Assembly (NCBI GenBank): GCA_944320865.1
Contig: CALUJC010000017.1
Span: 1 to 64,000 of the forward strand
Origin: an uncultured Bacteroides sp.
Lineage (GTDB): Bacteria > Bacteroidota > Bacteroidia > Bacteroidales > Bacteroidaceae
Direction of reading: 5' to 3'
Length of the DNA: 64,000 bases
Shown here: in pieces, positions 62,651 to 64,000 of the stretch
How positions within the stretch are numbered: the first letter of the stretch is position 1
Layout of the letters: every line of letters starts with the position of its first letter
Notes under the pieces: model-generated
What the model saw: only the letters and a program-made list of their open reading frames with translations
Databases searched by the model: none
Told to the model about the DNA's origin: nothing
Program-made: the position numbers and the translations under genes

Positions 62651-63379
62651 TTATCCAAACAAAGCCTTCAGCACGTCCAGCGATTTCAATTCCGGAAAGT
62701 CGGGCAAGTGCAGGCGGTAATATTCGTTGATGATGTCCAGGCAACGGGCGCGCTCCATGCGGTTCATGCCGAAGAGGTGCATGGTGGCATAGTTCATGCG
62801 CGTCAGGCTGAGCAGCCGTGCCGCCTCCTCGGGACCTATGTAGTGGCTGTGCCCCTGCGGACGCAGGGAGGTAAAACAGGCATTCTGCAAGTCGAAGTAA
62901 TCGCCCGCCCGGTAGCCCTCCAGGTTGGGCGCAAGCCCCAGGAAACGCGCAAGCCGCATCAGGAAAACCAGGTGGAAGTTGGCAAAGCCCTCGCGGCACT
63001 CGTCCAGCCACACGATGGAGTGCCACAGGTAGGCATAGAGCGGGTGGTTTTCGGCCTCCTCGCGCACGGCACGGCACAGGAATTCGGCCAGGAACAGGGC
63101 GATGGCCGACTTGCACGGGTCGTAGGGCAGACTGGCAAAAGGGTAGGCCGACTTGGCCTCGCGCACGCGGTAGATAGTGGCCGTGGGGCGGAAGTCGGCC
63201 ACCAGCTCCACCAGCGCCAGCGGCTGAAACAACACGGGCTTCACGGCCGACTTGCGCGTGCGGGGCAGGCGCACCACGAACGACGTCCGCCCCGACTCGC
63301 GGGTGTACAAGTCGGCTATCATCGACGTGTCGGCATACTTCACGGTGCGCAGCACGATGCCCTGCGTGGTTTGCAACAT
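62651..63379 (-). CDS. recO: DNA repair protein RecO
   Basis: A 242-residue protein of recombinational repair that loads RecA with RecR and anneals strands. The N-terminal OB fold is [20 protein letters not shown] and following strands, ending in [10 protein letters not shown]; the rest is helical ([34 protein letters not shown]). No clear Cys4 zinc site is present. The length is typical. Confidence 0.9.
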   Translation of the reverse strand: MLQTTQGIVLRTVKYADTSMIADLYTRESGRTSFVVRLPRTRKSAVKPVLFQPLALVELVADFRPTATIYRVREAKSAYPFASLPYDPCKSAIALFLAEFLCRAVREEAENHPLYAYLWHSIVWLDECREGFANFHLVFLMRLARFLGLAPNLEGYRAGDYFDLQNACFTSLRPQGHSHYIGPEEAARLLSLTRMNYATMHLFGMNRMERARCLDIINEYYRLHLPDFPELKSLDVLKALFG

Positions 63380-63410
63380 ACGATTCTCCTTTCTTACTGA
63401 TTCCTGCCGG

Positions 63411-63442
63411 CAAAGCTACAAAAAAGGCGCCGGATGCGCAAA
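63411..63442 (-). promoter_or_regulatory. recO promoter
   Basis: Minus strand TTTG (63439-63442), a 20-base spacer and TAGCTTTG (63411-63418). Confidence 0.75.
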
Positions 63443-63461
63443 TGTCCATATTCCTTACCCA

Positions 63462-63553
63462 CCCTGTCCGCATTTTCTACGCTCCCCCTTCGGTCCATAG
63501 GGCCGCAGCGCGAGCGAAGCAGTACCGAAGGAGGTACGAATGGGGTACGAAGG
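63462..63553 (+). repeat. Dispersed GTACGA-rich repeat, copy 4
   Basis: CCCTGTCCGCATTTTCTACG, CGGTCCATAGGGCCGCAG, AGTACCGAAGGAGGTACGAA, GGGGTACGA. The most divergent of the four copies, between divergent recO and the small ORF at 63842. The rest of the 462-base gap is AT-rich and holds half of an ATCCGTGTAATCTGCAT-type repeat (63588-63620) and a promoter. Confidence 0.75.
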
Positions 63554-63772
63554 AGAAACGGAGATGGCGTAGGTCTTATTTTTTTATCCGTGTAATCTGC
63601 ATCATCTTCGGGTGAAAAATTTATTTTCAGCATTTGCAACCGCGCTCATATGCAAGAATACTGTTTTAAAAATATTCATATAGAACATTCTATTTGTGAA
63701 TTATTTATGCGAAAAGTTTTATTTATAAGATAAAAATCTCACAGATTTGTTGCATAAACCAAAATCGCGTTT

Positions 63773-63780
63773 TATATTTG
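63773..63780 (+). promoter_or_regulatory. Promoter -7 element of the right-end operon
   Basis: TATATTTG fits TAnnTTTG. A TTTG at 63746-63749 is 23 bases upstream, slightly too far for an ideal -33. Confidence 0.5.
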
Positions 63781-63841
63781 CAGCGTGATTAAGCTTAATA
63801 CACGAAACAAACTATTATTTTAAACTAAACGAAAATAAACC

Positions 63842-63955
63842 ATGAACAAAATTAGCATTAATGAAAAACAAACGACGCAGACGGGAACGTCCGAAAACAA
63901 ATCCCGCAACGAGATGTTTAACATTTTAAAAACAAGACTTAACAATGGCAACTAA
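63842..63955 (+). CDS. Small ORF, 37 residues, unknown
   Basis: ATG to TAA frame encoding MNKISINEKQTTQTGTSENK followed by 17 residues ending LNNGN. It is polar and AT-rich, about 60 bases after a promoter match, and overlaps the next frame by 11 bases, which suggests a leader or first gene of an operon. No family recognised. Confidence 0.45.
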   Translation: MNKISINEKQTTQTGTSENKSRNEMFNILKTRLNNGN

Positions 63956-64000
63956 AATTTCAAAAAATCGAATTATGAAACGGACAATATTATTCAGTAT
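63945..64000 (+). CDS. Start of an unidentified gene, cut by the window end
   Basis: Frame from the ATG at 63945 (MATKISKNRIMKRTILFS) runs off the window. An alternative start at the internal ATG (MKRTILFS) looks like the beginning of a signal peptide. Too little is visible to name it. Confidence 0.4.
   Translation, partial: MATKISKNRIMKRTILFS

Overview
The window is a chromosomal segment of a Bacteroidales bacterium, most likely a Bacteroides-like member of the Bacteroidaceae. This rests on the gene content (Mfa1/Mfa2 type V fimbrial genes, DUF3575/DUF3868, glycine-lipid acyltransferases, a dcw cluster without murF) and on repeated Bacteroidetes promoters of the form TTTG-(19 to 21)-TAnnTTTG. 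Most genes are rich in G/C at third codon positions, which produces many long antisense shadow frames that are not genes. No rRNA, tRNA, CRISPR array or complete insertion sequence was found.

Layout. 0-8 kb: a nitroreductase with a doubtful 5' end, metK, aroK, rpsO, typA, a small winged-helix protein, a nitroreductase-like lipoprotein, a short lipoprotein and an Rpn/PD-(D/E)XK protein. 8.4-22.8 kb: a co-directional nine-gene type V fimbria operon (DUF3575, DUF3868/OmpA, Mfa1-like, Mfa2-like, then five lipoprotein subunits ending in an 841-residue likely tip adhesin), followed by a YoeB-like toxin-antitoxin pair and an orphan second copy of the adhesin gene's 3' end. 23-31 kb: a DEAD-box helicase, an orphan ECF sigma factor, a probable acyl-CoA ligase / lipoprotein / PagL-like operon and a PIN toxin-antitoxin pair; 173-bp MITE-like elements sit at gene ends. 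31-42 kb: an M20 peptidase, a dut-TPR-DUF4292-EnvC-like operon, divergent dgt and an SLC13 permease, and probable glsA-glsB for glycine lipids. 42.7-61 kb: a YhcG-type nuclease, then the division and cell wall cluster mraZ-rsmH-ftsL-ftsI-murE-mraY-murD-ftsW-murG-murC-ftsQ-ftsA-ftsZ, then a YqeY protein. 61-64 kb: a GH51 arabinofuranosidase, recO and the start of an unidentified AT-rich operon.

The most unusual content is between genes. Several dispersed repeat families show strong positional preferences: a GTACGA-rich element occurs four times and only between divergent genes, while a TGTCAT...ATGACA palindrome occurs four times at gene 3' ends (once inside a fimbrial ORF, where it supplies a new C-terminus). 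MITE-like elements with TAA target duplications abut stop codons, three arrays with unrelated sequence share a 23-bp period, and each loose spacer in the dcw cluster carries a different palindromic or tandem repeat. The duplicated 3' end of the tip adhesin, with only synonymous differences and a toxin-antitoxin pair between the copies, suggests adhesin replacement by recombination.
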